NCBI RefSeq assembly: GCF_030867095.1
Contig: NC_081826.1
Location: 39,906,001-39,970,000 of the forward strand
Length of the DNA stretch: 64,000 nt
Origin: Alligator mississippiensis
Taxonomy: Eukaryota > Chordata > Crocodylia > Alligatoridae
Direction of reading: 5' to 3'
Shown: positions 45,225 to 56,393 of the stretch, one piece after another
Layout: each line of letters begins with the position of its first letter
Position numbering within the stretch: position 1 is the first letter of the stretch
The notes under the pieces: model-generated
Databases searched by the model: none
Told to the model about the DNA's origin: nothing
The model's input: only the letters and a program-made list of their open reading frames with translations
Made by a program: the position numbers and the translations under genes

Positions 45225-47653
45225 ATGGCAGGAGTAGAGGATATAGAGAGCTTGAAACAAGAGAATTTTGCCTGGCTATTATGAGTGAGTGAATTAGAGG
45301 AAAACATTGCACGGCTAGAGTGGGAGCTAGAGGTAGCCCAATCCCAGAAGGAGCAGGCTGAGGCAAAGGCCGCTGCATTAGAACAGCGGGTACAAGCAGG
45401 GAGAAAGGAAGGAGGTTCCAAAGAAATTAGGCGCCTGATTGCCACAGAGGCAGAGAGGACTCGAGCGCTAGAACGGCTTATGGCAGAAGAGGCCAAAAGG
45501 AGCAGACAGAGAGGAGAGAAGCTGCAAGAGATGCAGAAGGAGATGGAAACATGGAGGACAAAGTCAACTGAGACCGACACAACCCAGGCAGGAGAACCAA
45601 AGGAGATGCAACGGGAGTTAGAGGTGTCAAAAAGCCTAGTCAGTTTCCTGCAGAAAGAAGTCCGCAGCCAGGAGGACTGCATAAATGAATTGCACGATGA
45701 GTTGGAAGACTGGCAGCAGAGGTGCATACAGGCAGAACACCTAGCACAGGGGCTGCGGAAAAAGCTATTTGAAAGTCATGCCCAAGAAGAAGAAACAGGC
45801 AAGGCAGTCACCCGGGAAATGGAAAAAGTAAGAGCCAACTGGCAAGGTACGAGGCGCTGCATGAGCGAAACTTGTCCCTTGAAAAGGAGTTAGAGTCCTG
45901 GGCGAGAGAGAAAGAGGGGTTACAGGCCCAATTGCAAAGGGTGGAGGTGGAAAAGGACCACTTGGAAGAGCAGGTACGGTCCCTTAAAACCCTCCTAGAC
46001 GACAGCTCAGCTAAAGAAGCAATGACAAATGCCGAGAAGGAGCAGTTACAGCTTCAAAGGCAAGTTTTAGAGCAGCGGATTCAGGCCCTGGAAGCAGAGA
46101 ATAAAACTCTACAGGCAACAAGCAATCAGATAGCTGCAAAAGGTCAAGATTCTGGGGAGTCGATGAAGATGGAGGTAACAAGTACAGTGACCCAGACGGA
46201 AGCAGGACTAAAGGCTCAAACGGGGGAGTGTGTGGAAGCAATGCACGAGGCATTGCAAGAGCAGAAGCAGTCTCTTGAAACAGAGGTAAGAGCCAGAACA
46301 GAGGAGTGTGTAGAGCTACGAGCTCAGTGGAAGAAGGTAGAAAAAGAAAAGGACCAACTGGGGAAAGAGATATAGTCCCTGAAGACCCTATTAAAGGAGA
46401 GCACAGCCGGGGAGCTGGCATTGCGAGAGAGGATCGAACAACAACCAGTACAGGCTGCTCAAATACAAAGCGAGAGACTGACCACAATAAGCAGCCGGTT
46501 AGAGGAACATGCATCCAAGATTAAGGCAGGATACGAGGAGCACCTTAAGGAGTCTAAAGGCTTGAAAGAGATTTTAATAGACACAGAAAAACTGTTAAAG
46601 ACTGCGCAGCCCAGGCTCCTAAAGGTCCTGAGATATCGGGAGCAACCCAGTACGGTGGGCTTGGAAAATCCCAGAGAAGAAGAGGAAACAGGACAGCAGG
46701 AAAAGAATACAAGGATGGAGGCACTCTCGGGGGTAAACCTCACGAGGATGCGAGAGATCATCTCCACAGTCATGGAGGGCCTAGATCGGAGATGGGGTCA
46801 GTGGGTGAACCAGTACACAAGAGAAATGAACTGCTTGAGAGAAAAACTAGAGAAATTTGCCAGCTGCTATGATGCGGGGATATTGGCAATATCAAAACGG
46901 GTGCAACAGAGGGAAGTAGACAAGGGAAATGTGGCAGCAGTACAAAAGAGTGAGCCGGTCAGTAGAAGAGATAAGAACAGGGACCTAAACTACCTTGTTC
47001 ACACTCAGAAGGGGGGACAGATAAAACAAGAAGGCCAGCGACCAAAGATGGCCCAGGCTCTGGAATATAATAGACAAGGGGCAGGTTCCAAAAGAGAGAG
47101 AGCAGCAGAACCTCTAAGTCAAAGATAGGTCCAAAGGCCTGAGATGGACTGGAGGAGCCAAAATCCCAAGGAAACTAAGGGGGGAGGAGAAGTACGTTCC
47201 AAGCTCTACCCTAAAGATGAGATACCCAGCCCTGCACAGAAGCAGAGACCGTGCCAAACCCAGACTGCAGGCCATACTAAGGAGGCAGAAGGTTCCTCAA
47301 CAACAAAGGTAATTCGATTAGAGAAAGAACAAAGGGGAGGAAGACGGCCATGCGTTTATGTTAATAACCTGCCAGGGCAAGTCAGATGGTGGACCCTGAG
47401 AAAAATAGTTGAAGCCAGAGTCAGGGGAGTAGCATTTGTAAAGGTATACACAAGGCCTGGCGAAAGATCCACTGGCCAGGGAAAAATAGAATTTTGGAGG
47501 GTGGAAGATGCCCGGCGAGCACTTAGGGTGCAGTGGGAGCTGTGGGGAAAGCTCAGGGACTGGCAGGAAACCAAGGAGAGAAGGGATTTGTTACAAGGGG
47601 CACAAAGAAGAGGAGGTCTGAGACGCATGAAAAGGGATGAGACACCCAAGTAG
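45225..47653 (+). pseudogene. Coiled-coil protein with C-terminal RRM-like domain (element-encoded, broken)
   Basis: The block begins at an ATG in good context (aaccATGg) about 200 bp past the primer site and nearly fills the interior. Most of it encodes Glu/Lys/Gln/Arg-rich heptad sequence, for example LEENIARLEWELEVAQSQ and LEKELESWAREKEGLQAQLQ, as expected of a long parallel coiled coil of several hundred residues. A basic linker follows, then the RRM-like domain at 47348-47560 and a basic tail. There are no transmembrane or signal segments. A coiled coil plus RRM is the layout of LINE-1 ORF1p, an RNA-binding chaperone, so an RNA-packaging role is a reasonable inference, not a demonstration. 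It has about three or four breaks. The family is not one I recognise by name. A captured host gene is the main alternative origin. Confidence 0.7.
47348..47560 (+). pseudogene. RRM-like domain of the coiled-coil element protein
   Basis: About 70 residues show the RRM pattern. Strand 1 is CVYVNNLPG (RNP2-like), followed by helix 1 TLRKIVEARV and strand 2 VAFVKVYTRPG. Then comes GQGKIEFW (RNP1-like, 47474-47497, with Phe-Trp in the aromatic position) and helix 2 VEDARRALRVQ. The basic run RRGGLRRMKR follows. RRMs of this type bind single-stranded RNA on the sheet face. The call rests on motif spacing read by eye. Confidence 0.6.
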
Positions 47654-47960
47654 TAGGAGGCAGCTCTCCCAGGAAGAGAGGAGACTTTGTCTTCATAGTG
47701 ATGGGGTGGTGAAGGAGGAAAAGAGAAGAGGCCTGGATTGCTCCCTACCAGGGATGGCTAATGTGGGGGGACTACCTGTGGTGGGGTAACTCCCGAAAAA
47801 TCCCACATGGTGCGCCCCGGGTAAAAGGCGAGGAGGAGGTGCCTGAAAACCTCTGCCTCCTACGTTGGAGCTACCGGGTGTCGGGAGAAAAGGCCGAGAA
47901 GAGCCACGGAATGCGGCAACACCTGACAAGAGTGAAGATCCACCCCGGTGAGTCGGGATA

Positions 47961-48661
47961 TTAAGCGGGGAGGTGTGTCACAGGGCACTGAGGCCCCCTG
48001 TTCCTAAAGGGGGAAACTGCCGGGGAAAGAGCCCTAGCAGGGAATAAGGACCCCAGCTGTGGGTTGCCAGGGCAACCAGGAGGTCAGCTGACTGAAAGGG
48101 GCAGGGCCTGGCTCCTATATAAATCACAGGCAGGAGACCAGAAGCAGTTCCTTGCCAGCAGTCCAAGAAGAAGGAGCTCTCTGCTGCAAAAGAGAGGAGA
48201 AGCCCCAGAGAAGGGGACAGCTTGCTGGCAAGCCCCAGAGAAGTGGACAGCTTGCTGGCGAGCCCCGAGAGAGGGTGGTGTTGCAGAGAAGGCCCCCAAG
48301 AGAGGGTGGTGTTGCAGAGAAGGCCCCCAAGAGAGGGCGCGGAAGGAGACAGAGAGAGACCGAACAACGTCTATTCCAGCTGCGAGGCTTGGGGCGTGGT
48401 ATAAGGGGTGGTTGGAGCCATGCATAGCCCATAAGGCTAGGTGCCCCTAAAGCACCCATTGTAGAGTGAGACCCACGAAGAGTCTGGGAGTTCACAGGGC
48501 CAGAAATAACCATGTCCAAGGAGACGTAAGGCAGCCTCCCTAACATATGTGAACATCAAAGGTGTGGCGGGCGAGAATCTGAGGGTGACGTTGGGCTGAC
48601 TTGGCACAGGGAGGGGGCCTTGAGGAGATCACGGCCCTCCTGTAGGACCCTGCCTGTGACA
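47961..48661 (+). repeat. Polypurine tract and 3' LTR of the coiled-coil/RRM element
   Basis: The tract ttaagcggggaggtg (47961-47975) precedes TGTCACAGGGCACTG. The LTR is 686 bp and ends GCCTGTGACA at 48661. Both flanks align with the 5' LTR at about 95% identity. The TATA box (48116-48123) and the shared motif (48552-48575) are kept. Confidence 0.88.
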
Positions 48662-48727
48662 CTCTTCTGTAAATATAGGTTTTCAGTCTCAAACACCTAT
48701 CAGAAACAGCAAATACATGCACAACTA

Positions 48728-49334
48728 GTAGGGGTGTGTGAAACAGGCCATATTGAATTTGGATTCGGATCTGGCCTGAATTGTGGATAGTAACTTGATT
48801 CGGATCACTGTCCCCGATTTGATTCCACCAAATCTGAATCTGAAGGTTCAATGCTGATTCGGAGAATCAGCGATTTGGCCACAGACACACCTTTAAATGT
48901 TTTTTCTACATACCTCAAGGTACCTTGTGAATGCTGCAATGCTAGGGTTGATGGAGCATCCCACAGGAGTGCAGGGAGGGGCTCCTGTGTGCTGGGCTGT
49001 GAACCTGGAAGTGAACCAGAGTACTTCTGGTCTGCTTCCGAGTCAGCGGGGAGTGTGCTGGGGAGCCCCCCATGCTCCTGTGGGACGTTCCATCTGCCCC
49101 AGCATCACAGCATTCATGAGCTACCAGGTGCCTTGAGACATGTAGAAAAAACATTTAAAGCTATGCCTATGGCCGAATTGTTGAATTTTTCCGAATCTCT
49201 CTGAATTGATTTGGAGGGTACTGATTCGATTTGGAGAAATTAAAGGGTCTCCTAATTCAATTTGGATTCAGAGATTCGGCTGCCGAATCTCTGCCAAATC
49301 AAATCAGGGACTGAAGCTTCACGCAGCCCTAAAT
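48728..49334. mobile_element. MITE-like element with long inverted repeats
   Basis: The left end taggggtgtgtgaaac and the right end (minus strand) tagggctgcgtgaagcttca are inverted repeats. Subterminal gattcgg and gaatctg runs mirror each other, and tttaaatgttttttctacat (48891-48910) faces atgtagaaaaaacatttaaa (49139-49158). It is non-coding. It is the same family as 54797-55392. Confidence 0.75.
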
Positions 49335-51517
49335 ACTGCCTCTGTCATTTCCGAAAGATATGTAGATACTTAGGTTTGCCCTTAGATATCAACATCTAAA
49401 AAGTGAAATAACTAATCAGGCTTCCTATCATCTTTCGGTTCTCCATCTGGGTTATACCGATACAGACAATCTTCAATACAACCATTTAGAAGCAAATACA
49501 TGTCTGCTACATTTGTGTTTGAAAATCTCATAGTGTTTATCCAAAGGTGAGACATTTGCTCCCTACAGATCAATGATTTGTAGACTACAAAATTGTCAAT
49601 ATTCATATCTATTAGGAATGCTTTATACTATGGAATAAACTATATATTTGAGCCATCTCAACTGTTTTGTTAAACACACGCTCTGAAATACCAAATCCAG
49701 CATTCTGGATTTGGTACACTCCCTGGAGGACTTTGCAACCATAAACTAATAAATGGATTATACTTGTTCACATGTGTTTTCCCATCTGTGACAGATAATT
49801 TGGCATACCACAACCTAGGTAAAATGGCATGGTCAAAAAAAATCAGTTTGTGTAATGCCATATCATTCACTAGGAAACATCAGGCTCACAGCCAAGATAT
49901 TCAAGGCCTTCAACAAGATACAAAAAATCAACTCCACAGAATTTAATAGGGAGAAATTTGTCCATAGGTGTCAAAATATCAAGAAGCAAAACTGTAACAT
50001 ATTTTTAGCCTAACAGCAGAGTGGGTAAAGATCTCCTTAAGAAATTATCTTGGAGGTCTGAGGCAAGGGTTCCCACAGTTTTTTCTTCCTAATTCTCAAA
50101 AAGAGTCCCATAATATAGGAAAAAAACGCTCCTTTGAGCTCATATTTTAGACAATAAAAATAGGCACGTCACTTCTTATAGAATGACGTGTCAAATTCAC
50201 CCCACCACTCAGGCCAGATGTAGATTCCACCATGACAGCAGTGGGAAAAGCAGCTAGTGCTTGTTCCCCTGACACCAACATGTGATTCCAACAAGGCTCC
50301 ATGCCCCAGATTTTGGTGGCAAGCCCTTCCCCTGCTTGACCCACCCCTAGTTCTTGGGCCCTCTGGGAGCCCTGCAGTCCAAGCAACATGGTTTTGCAGG
50401 CCAGATATGGCCTGTATGCCATGTGTTTCACACACTTCTCTTACATCACCTGATGTGTTAACTTTAAAAAACAGAAAAAATGTACAAAGTAGAATACATT
50501 GTTTATAATGATACCAGCAATAAATGCAGGAAAATTTAATAATAATAAAATTCCTCATAGGTAGTAGGTCAAAAACCCTTCTACAAATTAAATAAAAATG
50601 CTTAATTTTCTCATTTTCAACAGGTTTAAAGCACAAGAAGATATGACAACATGTCAGATAAATTGCTTTTGTGTTTCATAGATATAACACAAAGAAAAGC
50701 AAGGATACTTTTGTGCATGTGTTCTGTATAAACTTCATGGTTACTAGTGCTTGAGTCATGGTATAAGCAATTTACTACTCAAGTAGATAGTAACTAATAT
50801 TCTGGCTGCAATATGTTTTTAATTTTTTTAATATAGAAACTTACTATGTCTACCGTGTTTTTTTTATTCTTTTACTCATTTTTTTTCACCTTTTTTCTGT
50901 GTCTGACTGTTTTTCAGCATATCTTTTCTATCTTTTTCATCTTCCTTTTATTTCTTTTTTCCCCTCTCTCAGGCTCCATCAGCAATGGAAATTAAACTGT
51001 GTTAACTGAACTCGTTTTGAATACAAAAGAAATTCAGTTCCATCTAATGAAGTTTAAACAGATTCCCTGACTGATGTGTGCCAGCTCTAGCTATTTCAAA
51101 GCAGTTTTTAGAACTTCTTCACAGCATACTTTTTCAGGTAAAATGGATTGATTTACACTGTGCAAACGAACAATATGTCCCTCCAGTTATTCACACTTCC
51201 TCTCTCATTCCTATCATGTTCTTATCAACTCTTTTCCTCTAAGGCTACCTTCCTTCCCAATTGCTTTTTCTTGGCTTCCCCCATGACTCCCTCTCCAGCT
51301 CCTCTCACTGGCTTCACATTGTTCTCAATTTATATCTATATCTACCTATCCTTCTAGATATAGATATTTATTTATATCTATCTAAACTAGGAAAAAGATC
51401 TATTATTATGATGTGACAGCTAACATACTTGCACATAAAATCGTAGTGCAGAAAGGATGGGTGGTAATGTAACCTTGATGTAGCTGGTCCTAAAATGCAT
51501 TCTCTTCATTAAGATAC
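49335..51517. other. AT-rich unassigned DNA
   Basis: No gene is supported. 50165-50450 has a GC-richer stretch (gccaggccagatatggcctg-like wording) reminiscent of an old dispersed DNA transposon, not identified. Confidence 0.4.
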
Positions 51518-51800
51518 ACTGCATTATGAAAACATTTTTTTTTCTTTTTGTTTCTCTTTCTCTGTCATCCATGGCTGCCTTCATGTCACCAGCTATCTGA
51601 CATCTGTGCATGGGAAGAACATTGTGATAGCAACACTTGGGCTACTACAGCACTTCTCTCTTCTCATCTGTTGTTGGTTCAAGAGGCACCAAGAAACATG
51701 GTGAGGATTTGAAGGATCTCTTTTATTTTAGCATCTTTACAGTTTCAGCTAAAGAAGTAGAGATGTGGTGTGCTCTCTTTTCTAGGTTCTGCAAAAGGAG
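51518..51800 (+). repeat. Dispersed repeat of unknown family, copy A
   Basis: It aligns over about 280 bp, at roughly 80-85% identity by eye, with the minus strand of 59725-60000. Shared blocks include ggttcaagaggcaccaagaa, gtgaggatttgaaggatctc and tttacagtttcagcta. No protein domain is recognised in either copy. Confidence 0.7.
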
Positions 51801-52360
51801 AAGTTTTAGCATATATCCATACTTTTTCTTCCCCTCACACAGATGGCAGTTCAGGAAGTATTCCATAAAAATGTAACATTAAATAAAATGTAAATGTAAC
51901 AGTTTTGGACACAGAGTTCTCTCCCAAATGCTCAAGTTTATAGCCATTCAGTGCTTATCCTTATGATACAGCTTAATGCCTTGACTTGATATACAACAGT
52001 GTGGCCCAAAGTGATGCAAAGCAATTAGGGTTGACTGGAATTAAACTAAATAGACCCTGTAGGCACTGGGACAAACCTGTTTGTCTTGGAAATGAAGCTG
52101 ACAGAATCTGCTCAAAACAGCAATGTAAGAGGCATGTATGGAAAGAAAGTGCAGTAAGGGGAAAAAAGGGTATCCATAACCTGTAATTGAAGCCAAGGAG
52201 AATTGCAAAGATTATGATTGACTATGCACAGGATTTGGCCCATAGCATTTGACATCATGAAGCCAAACTTTAGGGAAACTGTCAGTATAATTTCCACAGG
52301 GAACCTAAGTAAACTAAATTAGCACTCTGCTCCACTGTTGGGGGGTTGTTTCTTTATAAA
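51801..52360. other. AT-rich unassigned DNA
   Basis: No feature is recognised between the dispersed repeat and the palindrome. Confidence 0.4.
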
Positions 52361-52492
52361 AGAATGTAACTCTCTCTCTCTTGCATCCAGTTTTTTACTA
52401 GCAGTTCTTACTAAGATCTGAAGAAGTGAATCTTCAGATCTTAGTAAGAACTGCTAGTAAAAAATTGGATGCAAGAGAGAGAGTTACATTCT
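52361..52492. repeat. Near-perfect palindrome, arms about 63 bp, loop 6 bp
   Basis: The left arm 52361-52424 (agaatgtaactctctctctc ... agatctgaaga) and the right arm 52431-52492 are reverse complements, apart from one CT unit and one G/A difference. The loop is agtgaa (52425-52430). It is not a recognised transposon end. Such fold-backs can arise by template switching during replication. Confidence 0.95.
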
Positions 52493-52826
52493 GTAGAGTC
52501 TGTACCTATCTATTTTACAGCATACCTAAAAGGAAAGCCATTATCAATTTATTTTTTAAGACTTGGACGATGTTTTTCCTTAGAAGTCCAATCTAAAATG
52601 GTCTTCCAGCAGTTTATGACCATTAGACCTCATCTTCCCTTGGGGTGCCCTGCTGAACAGACTTTTTCCCAGTTCCTGATGTTATAGGCTGCCTCCAAAT
52701 CACCCCTGAGCCTTCGCTTCTCCAGGCTGAAGAGTCCCATGTCCCTCAGCCTCTCCTCATAAGGCCTGTTCTCTTGACCTCTAATCATGCATGTGGCTCT
52801 TCTCTGGACTGTTTCAAGCTTGTCCA

Positions 52827-53874
52827 TGTGATGGGCTAGCTGGCAGTGACCTAGCCCAGGGGTTTTGAAAGGGCAAAAGATGATTGGAGGACTTGGGATT
52901 CCCTTTCCTCACCAATCAGGCCCTAGAGATTCACCCCTCATGTCCCCTGATTTGGCCCCTTGGGTCACCTGGAGGGGGATAAAAGGGGCAGCATGGCTGA
53001 CTCGGGGGAGAGACCAGTGAGGGATTATGAGGAAGGAGCTTCAAAGAGCTGGCAAGAGCTGAGCCAGCGGGGCGGAAGCAGTTGCCCCAGAAGAGCCTGA
53101 AGGAACAGGACCTGCAGGCAGCAGTTGGACCCTCAGCAGCACAGCATGCAACTGGCAGGAGAGGCTTCCTGCTGGGCTCCAGGATCCCCTACGAGAGGCT
53201 GTGGCCAGCAGGAGGATCTGAGCAGTGACCTGAGGGGTTCCCAGCTCACCTTCCAGCTCCTCCAATCAGAGACCAGGCAGCTCGACATGAGGCCAGGGCT
53301 CCAGGAAGGTCAAGACCCCTAGCAGCTTGAAACACAGTACCAGCACTGGTGGCTGTGGGGCAATATTTCTGCCTACCACATGGGATATCTGAGTGCAAGT
53401 CCCAGCTTTGGTGACTTGGGGTGAGTGAGCTAACAAGGAGACATTCCTCTTGCAGTAGAAAGGAGCCATTGTGTTTTCCCCCTTTCTCCCCCTCCAGGTA
53501 CCTAGGCCCTATATTTCTTTGTCCTTTGACATTTTGTATTTTGTGCCTCTTTATATTTCCCCAACCAGTATTGTTTGCTCTGCTGCTTGTGTTTTATATT
53601 TGGCTAACCCTGTCTTTTCCCAATGATTGTAAGTGTCTAACCTTTATTGAATCCTGCCCCCTTGGGGCATTGTAGTGTCCACTATACCCCGATTATGCCT
53701 GTTGTGTTCCCAGTATTGTTCCCTCATTAAAAGATATATGGTTAAGTCCCCAGTGGTGGTCTGGCTCTGCTCTATAGAGGGAGGAGAGTCCCTACACCTC
53801 CCACAGCGCTTGTGCACCTGCTTTGATCCCTTCAATTGGAGAGGGGTACCTCTTGGAGTACCACCCGGGTTACA
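52827..53874 (+). mobile_element. Solo LTR in CR1 copy F, TSD tcca
   Basis: It starts TGTGATGGGC and ends CGGGTTACA. The flanks tcca (52823-52826 and 53875-53878) are a perfect 4-bp duplication, and CR1 sequence joins across it. A TATA-like gggataaaagg lies at about 52977-52987. It does not show the motif shared by the other Ty3 LTRs, and the 4-bp duplication fits either an ERV or another Ty3 lineage. Confidence 0.75.
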
Positions 53875-54796
53875 TCCACATCCGTTCTAAAGTTTGTGTT
53901 TAGAAGAATCTGGAATTGGATGTAGTACTCCAGCTGTAGCCTTGCCAAGGCCGAGTAAAATGGGAGATTGACTTCCTGGCACAGACATTACACAAACCGG
54001 TTTAAAGTGATCAGAATCTGGTTTAAACCTGTAGCAGAACAGATGTTCAGTGCACATAAACCAGTTTGAAAATGGCTGAAACCAGTTTCAGATAAACATG
54101 GTTGATCAGACTTAACTGATTTGGCTCAAACTAGTTTATGCAATGTCTGTCCCAGACCCCTTGCTGGTTTAAGATAAACCAGACTCCCCCAGCATCCTGG
54201 CATGCTCTCTGGGTGGGGCAGGGCTCTGCTCCAGAGCTGGGCTGGCCCTGCCCCTCTGCTCTCTAGCCAGAGCAGGGATGGGACATGGCAAGACACCAGG
54301 CAGGATGTCCCTGTTAAGGCAAATTGGGCAGGGAGGGGTTTAATTCTCCCCTCCTTCCCCATCACAGCCAGGGTCTGCCTGTCAGCCAGGGAGCAAAGGG
54401 GAGGGTGCCGTGGCGATGGCCCCTGGGGCTGGCAGAACCTGGCTGCATGGCAGAAGGGACCAGATGGGACAGAGAAAGGAATTAAACCTTCCTTCCCCCT
54501 TCACCTTAATGGGTTGTCTTGCAGGGCAGGGAGGGGGGCTCTGTTCTGTACTGGGGGGACTCTTGACCCTCCTCCCCCCAGGACAGGGAAGGGGGGCTCT
54601 GTGGGGTGCTGGAGGGGGACTCCTCCTTCTCCTCCTCCCCCCACACCGCTGCCACAGGGCTGGGAGGGGGGTGCTTTATGCGAGGATGCCCAGCCCTGGA
54701 GGGGAACTCTTCTGTTGCTCTTCACCCCCTGCAGCTGTGGCTTAGTTACAGCTGCTCCCTGTGCAGGCAGTGCTGCACCGCACGGGGTGCACACTA

Positions 54797-55392
54797 GGGC
54801 TGTGCCAAGCTTCAGTCAGTGATTTGATTCGGTGGAGATTTAGCCTGATTCAGTGGTCAAATCGCCAAATCTAAATCAAATCAGGAGACCCTTTAATTTC
54901 TCTGAATCAAATTGGAAACTTCTGAATCGATTCAGAAAGATTCGATGATTCGGACATAGACACAGCTTTAAATGTTTTTTCTATATACCCGAAGGTACCA
55001 GGTGACTGCTGGGGCAGATGGAGTGTCCCACCAGAGTGCAGGGCCGTCCCAGCATGCTCAGCAGCAGACTCGTAAGTGGACCAGAAGCACTTCAGGTCCA
55101 CTTGTGGGTCCACCGGGCAGTGTGCAGGGGACCCCCCCCTGCACCCCAGCTCAGCAGCTGGCACCTCCTGGGTCTGGGGTGGGACCCAGGATCTCCCTGC
55201 AGTCAATCACTGAGCTGGGGGGGTGCCCCATGTGCTTCTGGTCCACTTCCGGGTTCACCGCTGAATACACGGGGGGACCCCCACCATGCTCCTGTGGGAT
55301 GCTCCATCCACCCCACCATTGCAGCATTCATGAACCATGCCTGGTACCTTGAGGCATGTAGAAAAAACATTTAAAGCTGAGTCTATAGCCAT
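54797..55392. mobile_element. MITE-like element, truncated right end
   Basis: It is the same family as 48728-49334: a left end tagggctgtgccaagcttca, then tttaaatgttttttctatat, and a mirrored atgtagaaaaaacatttaaa near the right. The right terminal repeat is lost after about 55392. Confidence 0.7.
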
Positions 55393-55428
55393 ATGGAGGC
55401 CCCTTCCTGTCTTCCGACTGTTCCTCCC

Positions 55429-56393
55429 TGTAACAGGGAACCCTAGCCCTGTCACCAGAAAGCAGGTCCGCCCTTTTAAGGCCAGAACTTTCTGGGCATG
55501 GAGTGCTGGTAAGGAAAGGGTTAAATGCAGAACCTGGCCAGCTAGTCAGCTGACCGGAAGGGGCAGGACTATAAAAACCCTGGGCATAGTGGCAGTAAGG
55601 GAGACAGCAGCTAAAGGGGGAAGAAGTGCCTTGGAGAGCTCCATGGAGAAGCTGGGTGAGTGGTCCAAAGGTGGGAACTATGGAAGCTGTGGAGGGAAGG
55701 CAGCCACACCACAGTAAGGACTGTAGCCAATGGTAGGGAACTGAAGCACGAACCCTGCAAATGTAAGCTGACCTGCTTTGCTTGATCATATTGGTTGGTG
55801 GCAGTTATTATTTTTTTCCTTTTTTTGATTATTGACTAACACCGGTGGCTTGAGTGAGGCTATTAGGGGATGGAGGAGGCCTCATAGGGGACCCATGGCA
55901 GTGAAGGGATCCCGGCACCAGAGAGGGTGCAGCATTTGTGGGGTGCACTGACCCTGGTGCCAGAGAAGGTGTAGCATTTGGGGTGCACTGACCCTGAGCA
56001 CCAGTGAGGCGCAGAGCGAGACAGGGCTGCGGAGAGCCCGCGCACCAGTGAAGGCACAGTGTGAGAGGGCTGCGGAGAGCCCCAGGAGGACCAGGGGGCC
56101 AAATTGTAACAAGGCTTGACACCAGAAAAGTCTAGAGCCTTGGAGTCAAACCCTGTTTGGTGGGTTTTAGATGGGGAGGCCTAGCTAGAAAAAGACAGGT
56201 GTCAGGCCAATGGAGGTGAAAGACCCCAACATACAAAAGACAATAGGTAGTCTCCCGTTCGCAAGAACATCAACAATAATTTCCATCAAGATGTGGCAGC
56301 TGAGTAGAGGGCAGGACATGAGGACTCCAAGGGCACCCCACATAAGGTGCGGATTAACAGGGAAGATGGCGCTGAGGAGGGCCACCTGTTACA
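55429..56393 (+). mobile_element. Solo LTR (family C), TSD ctccc
   Basis: It starts TGTAACAGGG and ends CACCTGTTACA, with perfect 5-bp duplications ctccc (55424-55428 and 56394-56398). It is homologous to 26557-27647 through most of its length (for example tagagccttggagtcaaacc and gatggggaggcctagctaga). It carries the shared motif ccatcaagatgtggcagc at 56283-56300. Confidence 0.88.

Larger units (their letters stand above)
43841..48661 (+). mobile_element. Non-autonomous LTR element with coiled-coil/RRM-like coding block, TSD ctctt
   Basis: A 4.8-kb LTR element with perfect 5-bp duplications ctctt (43836-43840 and 48662-48666). It has TGT...ACA LTRs, a tRNA-Gly(GCC) primer site, a purine tract before the 3' LTR, and about 3 kb of interior. 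The interior codes for a long coiled coil ending in an RRM-like domain. I see no capsid, zinc knuckle, protease, integrase, RT or RNase H signature. It would therefore need enzymes in trans. The Gmr1-like elements here share its primer site and LTR motif and are the obvious candidates. The LTRs differ by about 5% where they align, so the insertion is moderately old and younger than element 2 by that measure. It is broken, with only a few breaks. Confidence 0.88.

Noticed and set aside
47144-47653. Host RNA-binding protein gene with RRM
   Set aside because: It lies strictly between matched LTRs, after the coiled-coil block and before the purine tract, so it is part of the element. Host origin by ancient capture remains possible.
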